The notes beneath the pieces are model-generated. The model worked only from the letters and a program-made list of their open reading frames with translations, did not search any database and had not been told where the DNA came from. Below, in pieces: positions 11,946-23,900 of a stretch of DNA of 64,000 nucleotides. How positions within the stretch are numbered: position 1 is the first letter of the stretch; every line of letters begins with the position of its first letter. The stretch lies in assembly GCA_035582835.1 (NCBI GenBank), contig JAYKAV010002928.1, positions 482,077 through 546,076 on the forward strand, in the 5' to 3' direction. Source of the DNA: Phoebastria nigripes (Eukaryota; Chordata; Aves; Procellariiformes; Diomedeidae). The translations under genes were made by a program, and so were the position numbers.

Positions 11946-13523
11946 TCAACCTGGTCTAGTTGAAGATGTCCCTGCTTGTTGCAGGGGGGTTGGAGTAGAT
12001 GACCTTTAAAGGTCCCTTCCAATCCAAACTATTCTATGATCCTATGATTCTATGAACTGGTACATTTGATGGTTGCAGGGAAGATGGCTTCCTGCAGGCT
12101 GTGCTTGTTCTTCATCCACGTGCCTTTCAATTTGCACCAGTGCTTTGGTTCATCAAGTTTCAGTGCTCCCTGATCTGACGGCACACTTGCAGCTTTAAGA
12201 GAGACCTGTTCATTGTGCAGTTTTAAGGTACTTCAGTAAAAGCCTGCAAGCACTCCAAACCGAAGGCTGCCCTGCAAGCAGCTTTCAGCAGCTCCCGTGC
12301 TGTGTGCTGGCCAGGCAGCACTCAGGGACTGTTTGAAGGGACGTGGTTGTCTTCTGTGTACCTGCTCCCCTGCAATTTTCACACTTCCCTGGCAGGCCCT
12401 CGCTTGCTCTGCCGCTGCTTCTGCCTCCACAAGACTGGCCCAGCCAGCTCCAGGAGAGCTGCAGAGCAAAGCAGGCAGCTCCTACCAGTCTGGCAGCCTG
12501 CACAACCTGCAGCTTCCCATGCACATGCACAGTGAATCCCGTGCACAGCCTGGCTCCAACTGCATTTTGGGACACAGCTGCGTGCTGCCAGGCTAGGTTT
12601 TATTTTCAGGCTCATTTTTAAAATGGCATTTGGTGTTAAGGCTTGGTTTAAGTGGCTGTATCAAGCAATGGCTAAAGGAGAGGCCTTGCAAAGAAAGTGC
12701 AGGTGCTATCACACACAGTTAGAGCTCCTCTGTCCTGAACCCGCAGCTCTCCACTGGCCTTAGAAGAAATGTGCTACTATCTTGTGAAGGTATAAATTAT
12801 ACAGACTTGTTACAAAGCCATTACAATGGCTTTGGCTTCTAGTTCCCGTTAATCTTAACTGGAAGGGAGCACTGAATTTCCCCACAGAAGTTTGGGAGTT
12901 TTCATATTTGAGGGTTTTTTGCAAGGACTTCTTTGGTGGCTTGGTCAAATCATCNTCTGTTCTAAAACGCAGCATACACTCTAGTATGTGTACACTGCTC
13001 TGCACATTTGGCTCCCAGGTGGCTGGCGTTACGTGCCCTAGGAGGGGAGCAGCTATTTGCTGTCCCAGGGCCATGTGCATTTTCAGTCTTTGCTGAAGTA
13101 TTTGCCATGTCTGGTTTGCAGAGCACTTTGGGACAACTTGCTCTGCCCTGGATAGCTGTGAAAAGACAACCCCAGAGGCAATGGTTATTCAAGGCAAAGC
13201 ATAGAAATAGCTCTGCTTGGTGCACAACCCCAGCTCTGTCAGACAGTGGAAGGCGTTGACTTCCCTATGGGAACAGAAGACAATGGGGTTGGACAATGCA
13301 TTGGTTCAAGCAAAATGAACAGTAAGCTTGGCTCTGCCTTGAGCTGTGTGCAGGTAACAGTGTGGGCTACTCCTGCTGTGCACAGCCTGATGAGTAGACT
13401 CCTCATTCAGAGAAGCATGGACCCCACGCAGTCAGAGATAGTCCTAAAAGCAAGAGAGCCAGAACAAGCTTGTTTGGTTGCTCGTGTGCCAAGCATCACC
13501 CAAATGTGAGAGGCTGCACAGGT

Positions 13524-14071
13524 TGCCCCTCTACTCTGCTCTGGTGAGACCCCACCTGCAGTACTGCGTCCAGCTCTGGAGCCCTCAGCACAAGAAAGAC
13601 ACGGACCTGTTGGAGCAGGTCCAGAGGAGGGTCACAAAAATGATCAGGGGCATGGAATGCCTCTCCTATGAAGAAAGGCTGAAAAAGTTGGGGTTGTTCA
13701 GCTAGAAGGCTTCGGGGAGACCTTATTGCAGCCTTTCAGTACTTAAAGGGGGCTGATAAGATGGGGACAAACTTTTTAGCAGTGCCTGTTGCGACAGGAC
13801 AAGGGGGAATGGCTTTAAACTAAAAGAGGGTAGATTTAGACTAGATANAAGGAAGAANTTNTTTNNGCTGNGGGTGGTGAAACACTGGNNCAGGTTGCCC
13901 AGNGAGGTGGTAGATGCCCCATCCCTGGAAACATTCAAGGTCAGGTTGGATGGGGCTCTGATCAACCTGGTCTAGTTGAAGATGTCCCTGCTTGTTGCAG
14001 GGGGGTTGGAGTAGATGACCTTTAAAGGTCCCTTCCAATCCAAACTATTCTATGATTCTATGTTTCTATGA
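13524..14071 (+). mobile_element. CR1 LINE 3' fragment, second young copy
   Basis: This is a shorter CR1 copy in the same orientation. It begins in the RT C-terminal region ([20 protein letters not shown] in frame), has a small deletion around 13702 that brings in a stop, and a 4-base deletion near 13761. It ends with the standard 3' segment and TTCTATGAT/TTCTATGTT units. Over 13725-13850 and 13962-14060 it is nearly base-identical to the copy at 10596-12056, which points to the same young subfamily or to local duplication or gene conversion. About eight Ns cluster at 13848-13903, at the place of the gap in the other copy. Confidence 0.93.
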
Positions 14072-15646
14072 TGCTGGGAGCCCTCCTTTACCTGTGAGAG
14101 CATGGATGTGCCNGGCAGGCACTGGGCTGGAGCCGGAGCGTGAGAACGGAGACCTTGGCTCTGGCAGTGTGGGCTGCAGCCAGAGGCAGCAGGGCAGGCA
14201 CCTGCGGCAGCCTCTGAGCCTGCTGCGGAGGCGGGATGGGTACGGGGGCTGCCTGAGGTGTGGGGAGCAGCCCTGGCTCCCTCCGGGGCAGGCTCTGGCA
14301 TGCCTCGCTGCTTCTCCCATCGTTCTGACTAGCTCCTGCCTGGGGCTCTGGCTCCAGCCTTCTTCCTCAGATCCTGTATCAATGAGGTGTTCAGCCTTCA
14401 GCGACTGGTCTGAAGTCACTGACCTCTCCATGAGGTTCGTTCATGCTTTGGAAAACAGGATGGAGGAGGGTATCTCCTCAGAAACCTCGAGAACAGCATA
14501 AAAGGCACTGGAAAGTAGGTAGTAGCCACATTGCTGAAGATGTAACTGTGTTAGGGTATAAGCAAGGTGGGTAGTCCAGGAAGGGGGACTATCTTTAATG
14601 AGATTAAGCATTCAGTTGGAAAAAGCAGATGCTTTTGAGTGCCCAGCCCTTCTTTCAGTTATGTGAAGATGGGTCTGCATTCCTCAAAGCTGGTCTGCTT
14701 TTGTAACCTGTATCAGTTGCTCTAACAAAAGGTTTTTCCCTTCCTAGAAGCCTTTGTCTTGCCTATGGAGACTCTCTGTTTTGGGCTGTAAGTTTGTCTG
14801 ACTCATTCAGAGACAGGAATTGCAGTGAAATTCTGCAGAGTACCATCAGTTTTGTTTGTACCTTAAATGGCTGGAAAGCTTTTCTCCAGAAAGAAATTTG
14901 GATTTGGAAAAGCATCTGTATCCGAGGAAACTTGAGTCATGCTGGCTGCCTCCCTCTTAGCACGGACTGGGGCTGACTGACTTCTGCTGCTGAACTTCTG
15001 CTTGGTCTCTTGAGGCAGCCCCATTGGGGCATGACAGAGAAATGCTCAGAAATAGGAGAGGGAGAGATGGAGCTGTTCTTGCTTGTGCTGGACCTGTTCC
15101 GGGGACAATGAGGGCACTTGCTTCTGGCTCTGGAAACTTATTTCCTCCCAGAGGCATGGAGCAATGAAATGTCCCCTGCAGTATCTCTGGACCTTGGTCC
15201 AGTATCATGATGCAAATCAAGCCTCAGCAGCATGCCACCGTGACTCTGTGACTCTGCAGCACATGTTCTTCCTAACCTCCTGCCTGCCTGCTGGTGCAGG
15301 GTTGCATGCATGTATAAGGGGAGGGCAAGGAGAGGTGGGAAAGGGGCACTTTTCCCTACAGCTTGCCAAAAAGATGATGTTGTCCTGACGTGCTGGCTGC
15401 TTAGAGGAAGGCGTGTCCTCAACTCCTCACTCACTTGGCCACTTTTGCTGGGAAAGGAAAGGTCAAGGCGCAGCCCCAGGACCTGGAGAGGTGAAGGTGG
15501 GTCTAAAGGCACAGGCTGAGGTTTGTAGCTCTGGGTTTTTTACTTTGGCATATGAACTAGTTGAAAATCAACTAAGAAAACAGAATTGCCCAACAAAGGA
15601 AATAACAATATATCCTTTTTGTGTGTGGTTTTTTTTTTCCCTGCAG

Positions 15647-15767
15647 TAACCACAACTCTCTCCTCCTGGTCCGGGCATGCTAGAAAATGCAACGAAACAG
15701 CCAAGTCCTATTGTGTCAATGGTGGGGTATGCTACTACATCGAGGGGATTAATCAGCTGTCTTGCAA
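15647..15767 (+). CDS. NRG2: NRG2 EGF-domain exon (shared part)
   Basis: This exon encodes the short stalk after the Ig domain (TTTLSSWSGHARK) and the first four of the six EGF cysteines (residues 14, 22, 28 and 39 of the 39 full codons), including CNETAKSYCVNGGVCYYIEG. The EGF domain is the receptor-binding module for ErbB3 and ErbB4. The acceptor is TTTTTTTTCCCTGCAG and the donor is GTAAGT. It begins in phase 1 (first two bases TA complete a codon) and ends in phase 2 (AA), which the alpha or beta exon completes to Lys. The sequence is characteristic of NRG2 rather than NRG1, which has a different stretch between the second and fourth cysteines. It is intact. Confidence 0.98.
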
Positions 15768-15913
15768 GTAAGTGAGTGTAGTTCTTGTGTCAATATGGAA
15801 ATTACTTGGCTGGGGGAGAGGAGACCTCTGCGCATTTGCCGGAGGAGGGGTAGCTCTGAAATTCTCCTGGCAATTGCAGTTTGAGCTGTGCAGGTTCAGA
15901 AAGGGAGACTAGA

Positions 15914-15936
15914 GGGGCAGGGGTGGGGGAGGAGGG
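15914..15936 (+). promoter_or_regulatory. predicted G-quadruplex motif, 147 nt after EGF-exon donor
   Basis: Four G-runs, GGGG CA GGGG T GGGGG AGGA GGG, fit the G3+N1-7 pattern with very short loops, on the transcribed (RNA-like) strand. Intronic G-runs close to 5' splice sites are known splicing regulators in general. A role here is inference. Confidence 0.5.
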
Positions 15937-18900
15937 TTCATATTTTCTTTTTCGTGTGAGTGCCACTGTTCACTTTTTCTAACTCTTCCTCTAAGAATAT
16001 GTTTGTCCTGGCTGTTTCCTTTCCCTTTCTTCCCTTTCTCCTCTGCAGCTTCAGGGAAGGTTGGGTCCCTCTTGCTCTCCCTGAGCTAGGGCAAAGGTCC
16101 GCGTCCCCTGCTGACATGTCCTCTCCTCTGAGCAGGGGGGCTTTCCCCAGTGCACAGCCACCTCCCTCCTCCATGACTGGAGGGGGTCCCTTGCTGAGAC
16201 CTGCCTCTTACCTCTCCTGTCTGCACCTCATGGGCCCAGAAGCGGGTTTAGCACACAGCTGTTCACCGCTCTGTGCCACTTTGTGGCAGGCTGTGGCTTA
16301 TTTATTTCTCCCCTTCAAATGTTAAAACCTGCAAAAAAACCCCAGGGAGACATACTAAGTTATCCTTAAAATGAAATTTCTTGGAGAGGTTAAAGTGGGG
16401 CTGCATAGTCCAAGGGACGTGGAATGGGATGTGAGACCTTTTCACCTCTGGTTCAAACCTACCACAGCCAGCAAGCCCAATAACATCTCACAGCTCACCC
16501 TCCAAGCCTAATGGGGACTGTGAATGAGAAGTGCAGTCTGATTGCCGGTGCTGGAGATGTAGGTATCCGAAGCACACCAGTACCTGCCCCCGGGCTCCTG
16601 CGGAGTGAGCATGAGGTGGTGCCCTGGGTGTGCATTCGCTGAGCAGGTGCAGTCAGCTTCTGAGCTCACCTGGGGATCCAGGCGTCAGTGTGCCCAGCTT
16701 GGAGAAGCCCAGAGCTGACTGTTTTCTCCCTGCGTGGCCCAGAGACCTCTCCGTGGAGATGTACAGCCAAAGGTATTTACATCTGTGGATGTCAACCTAG
16801 TACCACTGCCACTGCGTGGTGTGATGCTCACTAGACACCTCAGCTCCTCAGGCCTTGAAGGACGCATCTGAACAGAACCATTGCTCCTCCTGGAAGGGTT
16901 GTGAGCTGGATTACGCTTAGCACAACTCCTCCCTTCTCCCAGTACTCCTTTGATTTGGCAGGAAGCAGTAGGAAAGACCATGTGGAAATGCATTCTGCTG
17001 AGCTCCTGTGCTCTCACTTTCCAATGCAGGATCAGCTGTGGTGGGAAGGACATAGGATGAACGGCATCTTCCAGTTCTCCCAGGCTTGCCCCTTCAGAAA
17101 TGAAAAGAGCCAGGTAGGACAGAAACCAGATGCTGTGGTCCTCCACGTTTCCCATGTGCGTAAAGTGAGAGCAGCCCTTGTACACCACAGACCTGTGCTT
17201 TAGGGTAGTTGTCTTTGCCATTGGCTTCTTGGTGGCACTGTAAGTTCATCTTGCCAGTGTTTCCCATAGGAAACATGGGGGAAGCCCCATATGATGAATC
17301 AAAGTCACAGCCACTATTCTGGTGCAGCTGTAGCCCCAGGAAGCCCCAGCAGCTCCAGTCTTTCCATGCTGGGGAGGGCTCAACCCTTGAAGCCTGGAGG
17401 AGTGTATGAATCAATACCTCTATCTGTAAGCAACGTGGTGGTGCCAAAAGCATAGATCTCAAAGCTATTTCTTTTGGGAAGAACTTGAGTCCAGATCAAG
17501 ACTTTTCAAATCGGATCAATTTCTAATTACAGTAAGAGTTACCTGAACTCCTGCCATATGCAGCTGTAATGGTAAGGCTCCATTTTTCCTAATGAAGGAT
17601 ATACGTGGTAGTTATCAAGTGTCTTCAGCAGATAGACTGTTTTAACCAAAGTAATTCCAGCCTTGCGAAGAAACAGTCTACCTTCAAACCAGTCTGCTAT
17701 GATAGCTGATGAACACAGGTGAAGCTCAGTGATGGATTCCATTAAGATTTTATGTGCCATATGAAACAGACCTAATTATTTCATATCACTTGAAAGCCTT
17801 AATTCCTTACTTGCAGATGGTAAAATGATTTCCTTTTCTGATGAGTCCCAAGATACCAATTGCTAAAACCAGATGGGAATTGAATGGGTGTGTATGGAAG
17901 GGCAGCAAAGTGTTAATCAAAAGGAGGTGCTTTGAAGGTCTGCACTGTCACTATTCATCTGCCAGAAAAGACAGTTCTGTGTTAACAGGAACCCAGGGGA
18001 CCCAAGTGCCTTCCATACAGTATAGTCATTTCTGATCTTACTGCTTGAGGAGATATCTGGATGTTCATTCTCCTTGAGTGTTTTTATCATTAAATCATAG
18101 ACTGAAGATAAGAAATCCTGGCTTTTGAAGTGGTGTAATTTTAGAGTTTCTGGACTCCAGAAGGCAATAGTTAGTTTTTGAGGAATGCAGAAGCATCTGA
18201 ACTGAACATAGCATTTCCCATAAAATGGCTTTCCTAATAACAAGGACAATTCTTGGGGAAGGCTGATGATGGATAAATGGATTTCACATTTGCCTGCCTG
18301 CAAACTGGCAAAATGCTGAAATGTTTCACAGCTTCCTCGCTGCACCAAGACAGGAGATCTGCTGCTGTGGTTTGTGAAAGATGCAATGATACAGATTCGG
18401 AGGAGAAACTGGAGGAGGCAAAGATGCAGGCTTTGACCTGCATTTCTGAACTCTGTAACATGGGAGCCAGCCTTGGTCCTCCAGCCACGCCATGCCTCTG
18501 AGACATGAGCATGGAGGAGATCGATAGGTCCTTCTGCACACAACCTCTTCAAATGCCTTGGAGATCAAACAAGAGCCACATGAGCATCTTGAGCCAGGAA
18601 CAACACGTGTCTGTGTGCTGTTCCCACTTTGCTATTCTGATTAGAGTCAGCAGGGCCTTGGGAAGTCTTCTGGCACTGTGTACCAGCTTGCAGTCCTCCT
18701 TCACCGAGTACTAAGGAGATTCTAGCACCCTGGCACCTGTGTGATGTTACCAGCCTTTCCAATACCAGCTATCAGAAAACAGAATTTTAGAGTGTTATTG
18801 TTCACTACCTGCCACCATCCTGTAATCAGCTTCCTGGAGTGGATTTCATTGTTTGCAGCTGTCCACAAGCATAGGAGATCCTTCCTGTAGATGTTACCCC

Positions 18901-20920
18901 TGGCACTCTGGAGCAAAAAGAGCAGCTGGGTTCTCAAATGATTGCTTCTCCTGAAGTGACTCATGTTTGATCTGTTACAGATATCGCCTAAATTGGCAGC
19001 TGGCCTTTTATTATTATTTTTTAACAGGCTTGCCAGAAACGTGTTCCTCCTGGTCTTTTAAATTCTGCAGAACAAACTGTTTGCCTGTAAACCCACCTTT
19101 TCCATCCTTTTCAATACACTTCAGCTAGACCCTGGACAATGCATTTTCTTCACTGGGGAAGAGCCCAGAATGGACTTGGAGCTGTTCCAGAAATTGTGTC
19201 TTTTTTGGATTGTGTGCTTGCATAATTTTGTCCTTAATTTGAAGTAAATTCTACACATGCTAGTGTCAAAGGAAACCTGAACATGATACAATCTGTGCTG
19301 TTATCCTGACTCTGCAAACAGACCACCTGGAAGTTAGATGGGAGAAGTGTGATCTGCCTCAGATAATCTGCAAATTTTCGGCATAAACCCAGGAAACGAC
19401 TGAGCCACACACATACAGAGTTGACTCAACAGCCCTAGTAAATTAAAAAGCCTTAGGCTCTTGTTGACAGGAAGAATTTCTCGACCCTTCTCCAGACCAT
19501 TTTGCTCAGAGAGGCCTTACGAGTTGGACTGGTTTCTCACCATAACTGTAGGGAAGTGGCGAGTTTGAGTAGAACAAATTCCAGTGCCTGCAGAAGGAAT
19601 GCACACTCAAGTCTCAAGGCCTTGAGCTGGGCTGGGACACAGAAGAGCGGTGACTGATTTGTTGTGTCCAGCTGAACGTAGCACTTGGGATGACTAGCAG
19701 CCTCTGATCTTGGTCTGCCTCGGTCCTGGAGCCCATTGGGTTCTTGGCACAACTTAGAGCAGTTTGAGGCTGCTCTAATCTTTTATTGCTGGGTGCCATG
19801 CCCCATGGGGTTGTGCTAGCGTGCGTATCGCAGCAGAAGTACTCTTTTTCCCAGTTAGGTCTTGGCACACGTTATCTTCAGTTGGGGTCTTCCCAGCCAA
19901 ACAAAGAAACAAAGCCAAGTCTCATCGCTGCACAATCCTTCTCTGCCCACTTAAACGCGCTTCGTGACTCTTTTGTGTGGTTGATGTAATCAAAGTGTCT
20001 GGTACCCTGGGCCAGGATCTTCCTAAATTGCATGGGATTGGAAGACTTAAAGAGCTTTATAGAGCAACACCCTCCCATCATGTTGGACCAGTTCTGCTTG
20101 CAAGAGTCAGGCTGAAGGATTTACAAATGCTGACACATAAACAGACTCTCAGGGTTTAGGCTGACAGCATTGCGTTACGTGAGAGAGTGACGTCAGAGGC
20201 CTGGAGGACCTCAGACAAAAAGTGAAAGTCAAGGAGAGAATGAAAAACAAAACAAAGAAAAAGAGAAAAGATAAATTCATTTTTAAACTAGTTGATATAT
20301 GCAAATCACCAATTTACAAAATTACATGTCCACTTCCTAGAAGCCCATTTGCTTACCTCCTCCATGTATATTGTTTCCTGCAGATTTTCCCAGGAAAGGG
20401 GAAAGATCATTCTGAAGGGTTAGCCACATTGCCAGCTCCCCTGTGCTTTTCCAGAGCACCATTCAAAGGGGTGAATATCAGGCTGATCTCATATGGCTGT
20501 GGTCCTCCTTGCAGTACAGCTTGCTCAGCTCCTGTGGTGTCAGGAGCTATGCCATCCCTCTCAATGACTCTACTGATTCGGTCAGCACAAGTTGCACATT
20601 GCACAACCACAAGTATGTCACTTTGCCATGGATATATGAGCAGTTCTGTGGGGAGGTGTTGCAACATCCTTGGAAATGAAGACCCCACAGTGTTGAGCTA
20701 GGGGTGAAAATCTCCACATCCTGTTCCAAATCTCCTGAACCAGCCACGACTCATTCATTGGGTTTTGCATGCTGTTTATCTTGGGTGATAAGATCAGGTA
20801 CCTTTTCGGGTTCAAGTGGCCCATCTATGCATCCTGTTCAATGTGTCCTTTTTAATGCATGCATAACTATAGCAGACCCTTGAGAAAATCAGAGTGTGGA
20901 AGCTGATCCTGCAACCGCAA

Positions 20921-20999
20921 GGCTCGGTGAAGACAACAGCGCAGATCCTGCTGAGCTCCCACAGCTCAGTCGGAGCTGTGCTGTTGTCTTCACTGAGCC
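20921..20999 (+). ncRNA. long nested hairpin, microRNA-precursor-like
   Basis: Arms 20921-20944 and 20976-20999 are reverse complements over 24 positions. The two departures are both G-U pairs if the plus strand is transcribed. Inside the 31-nt loop a second stem pairs CTGAGCT (20951-20957) with AGCTCAG (20963-20969) around a 5-nt loop. The total of 79 nt and the stem length are in the range of a pre-miRNA. I do not recognise the mature sequence. Both departures sit where a CpG on one arm faces TpG/CpA on the other, so a once-perfect palindrome with CpG decay is an equally good reading. Confidence 0.4.
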
Positions 21000-23900
21000 C
21001 AGAAGTGGGTGTCCCTGCAGTTTGGACTCTGCTATACAGCAAACATGCCTTGATTAGCTGCTCTGGATAAGGCCTTTGCATTTATTCTGGTTGCTTTCTT
21101 TTCTTCCCATCAGCGATTTTGAGGAGTCCAGCCTTTTGTGGCTCTCCAGAGCCTGATCATCTGGGACTGGTCAGGGGACAATGACAGAACTGTCTTCTTT
21201 TTCAGCCCTTCACACAAATAAGCAACATGCTTGAAACATTTCTCCATTTGCTTATATCAGTGCATTGTGTCCTTCTGCTACAGCTTCTCCTTATCCCGTT
21301 ATTTTGAAGCACCTGCTCGTTCACATTCTTCTGTAACATGGATTGCATTATGAGAGCTACCGAATTTGGCATACTTTAATTAAGATCTGGGGGAGCAAAG
21401 GAAATGTGCCAACCCTTGCAAGATTTAGATCAACAGCTGGGCAGAAAAAGTTTTGCTTCCAGCAGGAACATTATGATAATGATGTTATTAATTAATAGTA
21501 GCAAATAATAATTAACAATAATTATTGCTCTGCCCTGATACAGGGCAAAAGGTCAAAGTTTCTCAATTTTCATAAATAAGCGCTCTGCAAACAACATGGA
21601 AATGGGTCATTCAAACCATTTTGGTTTGTAGTCTTTGAGATGCTTTATTTGGCTGATCATCTTACTGCATTTTTTTTACCATGTAAATATTTAACTGCAA
21701 TTCAGCCTGAACCCAAAAGCAGAACTTTGTGGATGTTTTCGAAATGGGGTAAAAAAAAGTCTTACGGAATTGGTCAAAACTGAAGGAATTGGACATTTTC
21801 TAGCCACAACAGAATCTGGACAGAAAAATCCCTGACCAGTTTTATCAATGGCATTTGCAAGTAGCAAATTTTCAGATGTGGCAATTTTTTTTAATTTTCA
21901 TGCACCTGGTTAGGCACAGAGGGATGGAGTTAAGCAAGGGCAGTCTTGGGGGTTCTCCACACAGGCTAGAGAGGGGACAAGGTGCTGTCTCAACAGGTTG
22001 GTGCAGCCTTGTACTTCCCCAAGGCCATTCCTACAGACACAGCTTTGTCCGCTTCCCTTGGCCTTTCAGGAGAGACATGTTGGGCCTCCGTGACACCAGT
22101 GGGTGGTCCAGGAAGTCCAAAGGTAATATTTGCAGGAATAGTCCACCATCTGTGTAGTCCCTGCAAGAGCTTTCAAAAGGAGGAAGGACTCCATTTTGCT
22201 GGGATAGCCAGCCAAAACCTGTTGACTAGGGTCAAATGTGCAGGAAGAAGGATGCCATGATCAAAGACCATCTCATGGCTCCTGATCTTAGTGAGCCTTA
22301 ACTTTCAGGTATGTCCCTCAGGCCATATGCTTGGCCAATGAAGAAGAGCTGCCCAGAAGCCCTTACCACAGGCACCAGATTCTGTCTGCAGAAGGGGTGC
22401 TTTCCATTGTTCTTCCTGTCCAGACTGGGAGACTCATGTGCGAGGCACACTGGAAATTTCTTTCCTAGAAGTCACATCTGGAGCCATAGTAATAAATAAC
22501 AAATCACCTTCACCAGCCTAGAAGCATGAGACAGCTAAAAAAAAAGGAACCATGAGTATTGCATGCTTTCAAAGGTCTCCTGGTCACTGTTGCTGCCAGC
22601 AGCCTTGCTTATGAGGAATTGGGACCCAGGGATGCCAGAGCGGCACATGTGTCTTGACAGCTTCTATGCTAGCTTGGGAGGTGACAGAAGGTGCTCATGT
22701 TCGTGAGGGCTTCTTTTCTGTCAGTTCTCCCAGTGCTGATTCACTAGTAACTAAAGATGAAAAGCCTGAGCTGTCCTAGACACAAAGAAGACAGTTATCT
22801 ACTGCCTTCTGTCTAGAAAGCTCTTCTCCCCACCCACGCTAGGCTGACTGCAGAGATCTGAAGATGGGCTATATGGTAGCTGTCATGGCATCAAAGCTTC
22901 TTTGACACTTTTCTGTTTTGCTTTTTCACTTCTCACCAATTTCTTTCACTGGGTTTTTATTTCCTTCCACCAGTTTTCACGTAATTTTCAGTCTTTCCTT
23001 AATGGCATGCAGCTTCAGTCACACTGAAGTTCCAGCCTTGGCTGACCTCTTGCGGATGTGCGCTTGAGACAGTTTTAGCTCCTTTCAGACAAAGCACCCC
23101 TTTTTGAGGTGGGTAGGACATTTGCTTCATTCAACAGCACCCTTGAGGCCCTTTGGTGTGCTCACAACATACATGAAATCTCAGATCCCAGACAAATGGG
23201 CAGCATGTTGCAAGCTAAACTGGATACCCTTGAAGATGCTGTGAATAAGTTCATGACTCTATCAGTGGTGATGAATAAGCTTCAAAAAGCTTTGGATGCC
23301 TTGTTCAAACCCCAGCGCAATCTTTTAAAGGTTTCTCCAAAGTCATGCTTCCCTAGGGCTGTCCTTGTGAGTCTGCGTCACCCAGCTGCCTCAGGTTTGT
23401 GCTCTTTGATTGCCAACAGGGCATCTTCTTCACTCCACTTCCCAGCACCAGCTTCCTCTGCTTCATCACAGGGAAGGTCAACAGGCCTCATGTCTGATGG
23501 TAACCCCATGGGCTGGGCTTTCCTTGGGAGCTGGCTGGACTCTCTGGTGTAGAAACGACATTACTGGTATGTCTCCCTTTCCTGTGCTCGAAGGTGAACG
23601 TCCAAGAATGAGAAAAGAGGGTGAATTTTTCAAAGATATTTGCCTGACCAGGGAGTCAGATTTCCAGTTTCAAAAGTGACTTGGATGCTGAGAAACTTAA
23701 GTGTATGACTAGGGAGTTCAGTGAAGCCTCATGCAGAGCCGTGCCCCTAAGTTCTCCCCGAGCAGTTCGGGGTGCACAAATAGCCCAGCACACTCCCACA
23801 TGGAGGTGTTAGAACAGGTCCCAAAAACCGGATGCTGTGTAGCACAGAAAACAGGTTTGGTCATGGGCAGTGAGGGTGCACCAGCTTTTTTGCTCAGTGC

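Larger units (their letters stand above)
10596..12056 (+). mobile_element. CR1 LINE retrotransposon, 5'-truncated, young subfamily
   Basis: This CR1 copy starts inside the reverse-transcriptase frame and runs to the typical CR1 3' end, with the motif CCTTCCAATCCAAACTATTC and an octamer-like tail of TTCTATGAT-type units (about 12028-12056). It is interrupted by 294 Ns at 11652-11945. The near-identical copy at 13524-14071 needs only about 113 bases across the same place, so the gap length is probably wrong or hides an insertion. CR1 copies move by target-primed reverse transcription and are usually 5'-truncated, as here. It has the same orientation as NRG2. Confidence 0.95.
1284..15646 (+). 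other. NRG2 intron before the EGF exon
   Basis: This 14.4-kb intron lies between the candidate cassette exon and the EGF exon. It holds an ancient CR1 (about 9605-9958), a young CR1 with RT coding sequence (10596-12056, with N gap) and a second CR1 fragment (13524-14071). Outside the repeats I see only chance frames, among them overlapping frames on both strands at 3690-4250 and a short hydrophobic-start frame at 7986-8276. The 14100-14350 stretch is GC-rich without recognisable coding content. Confidence 0.7.

Noticed and set aside
17917..18552. Minus-strand frame of 211 codons in the NRG2 intron, the longest unexplained one outside CR1 and NRG2.
   Set aside because: No domain, no repeated family and no splice or poly(A) context; the composition is like other chance frames in this intron.
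23109..23552. 147-codon plus-strand frame with a helical, coiled-coil-like middle part.
   Set aside because: No homologous family recognised and no splice sites consistent with NRG2 phases.
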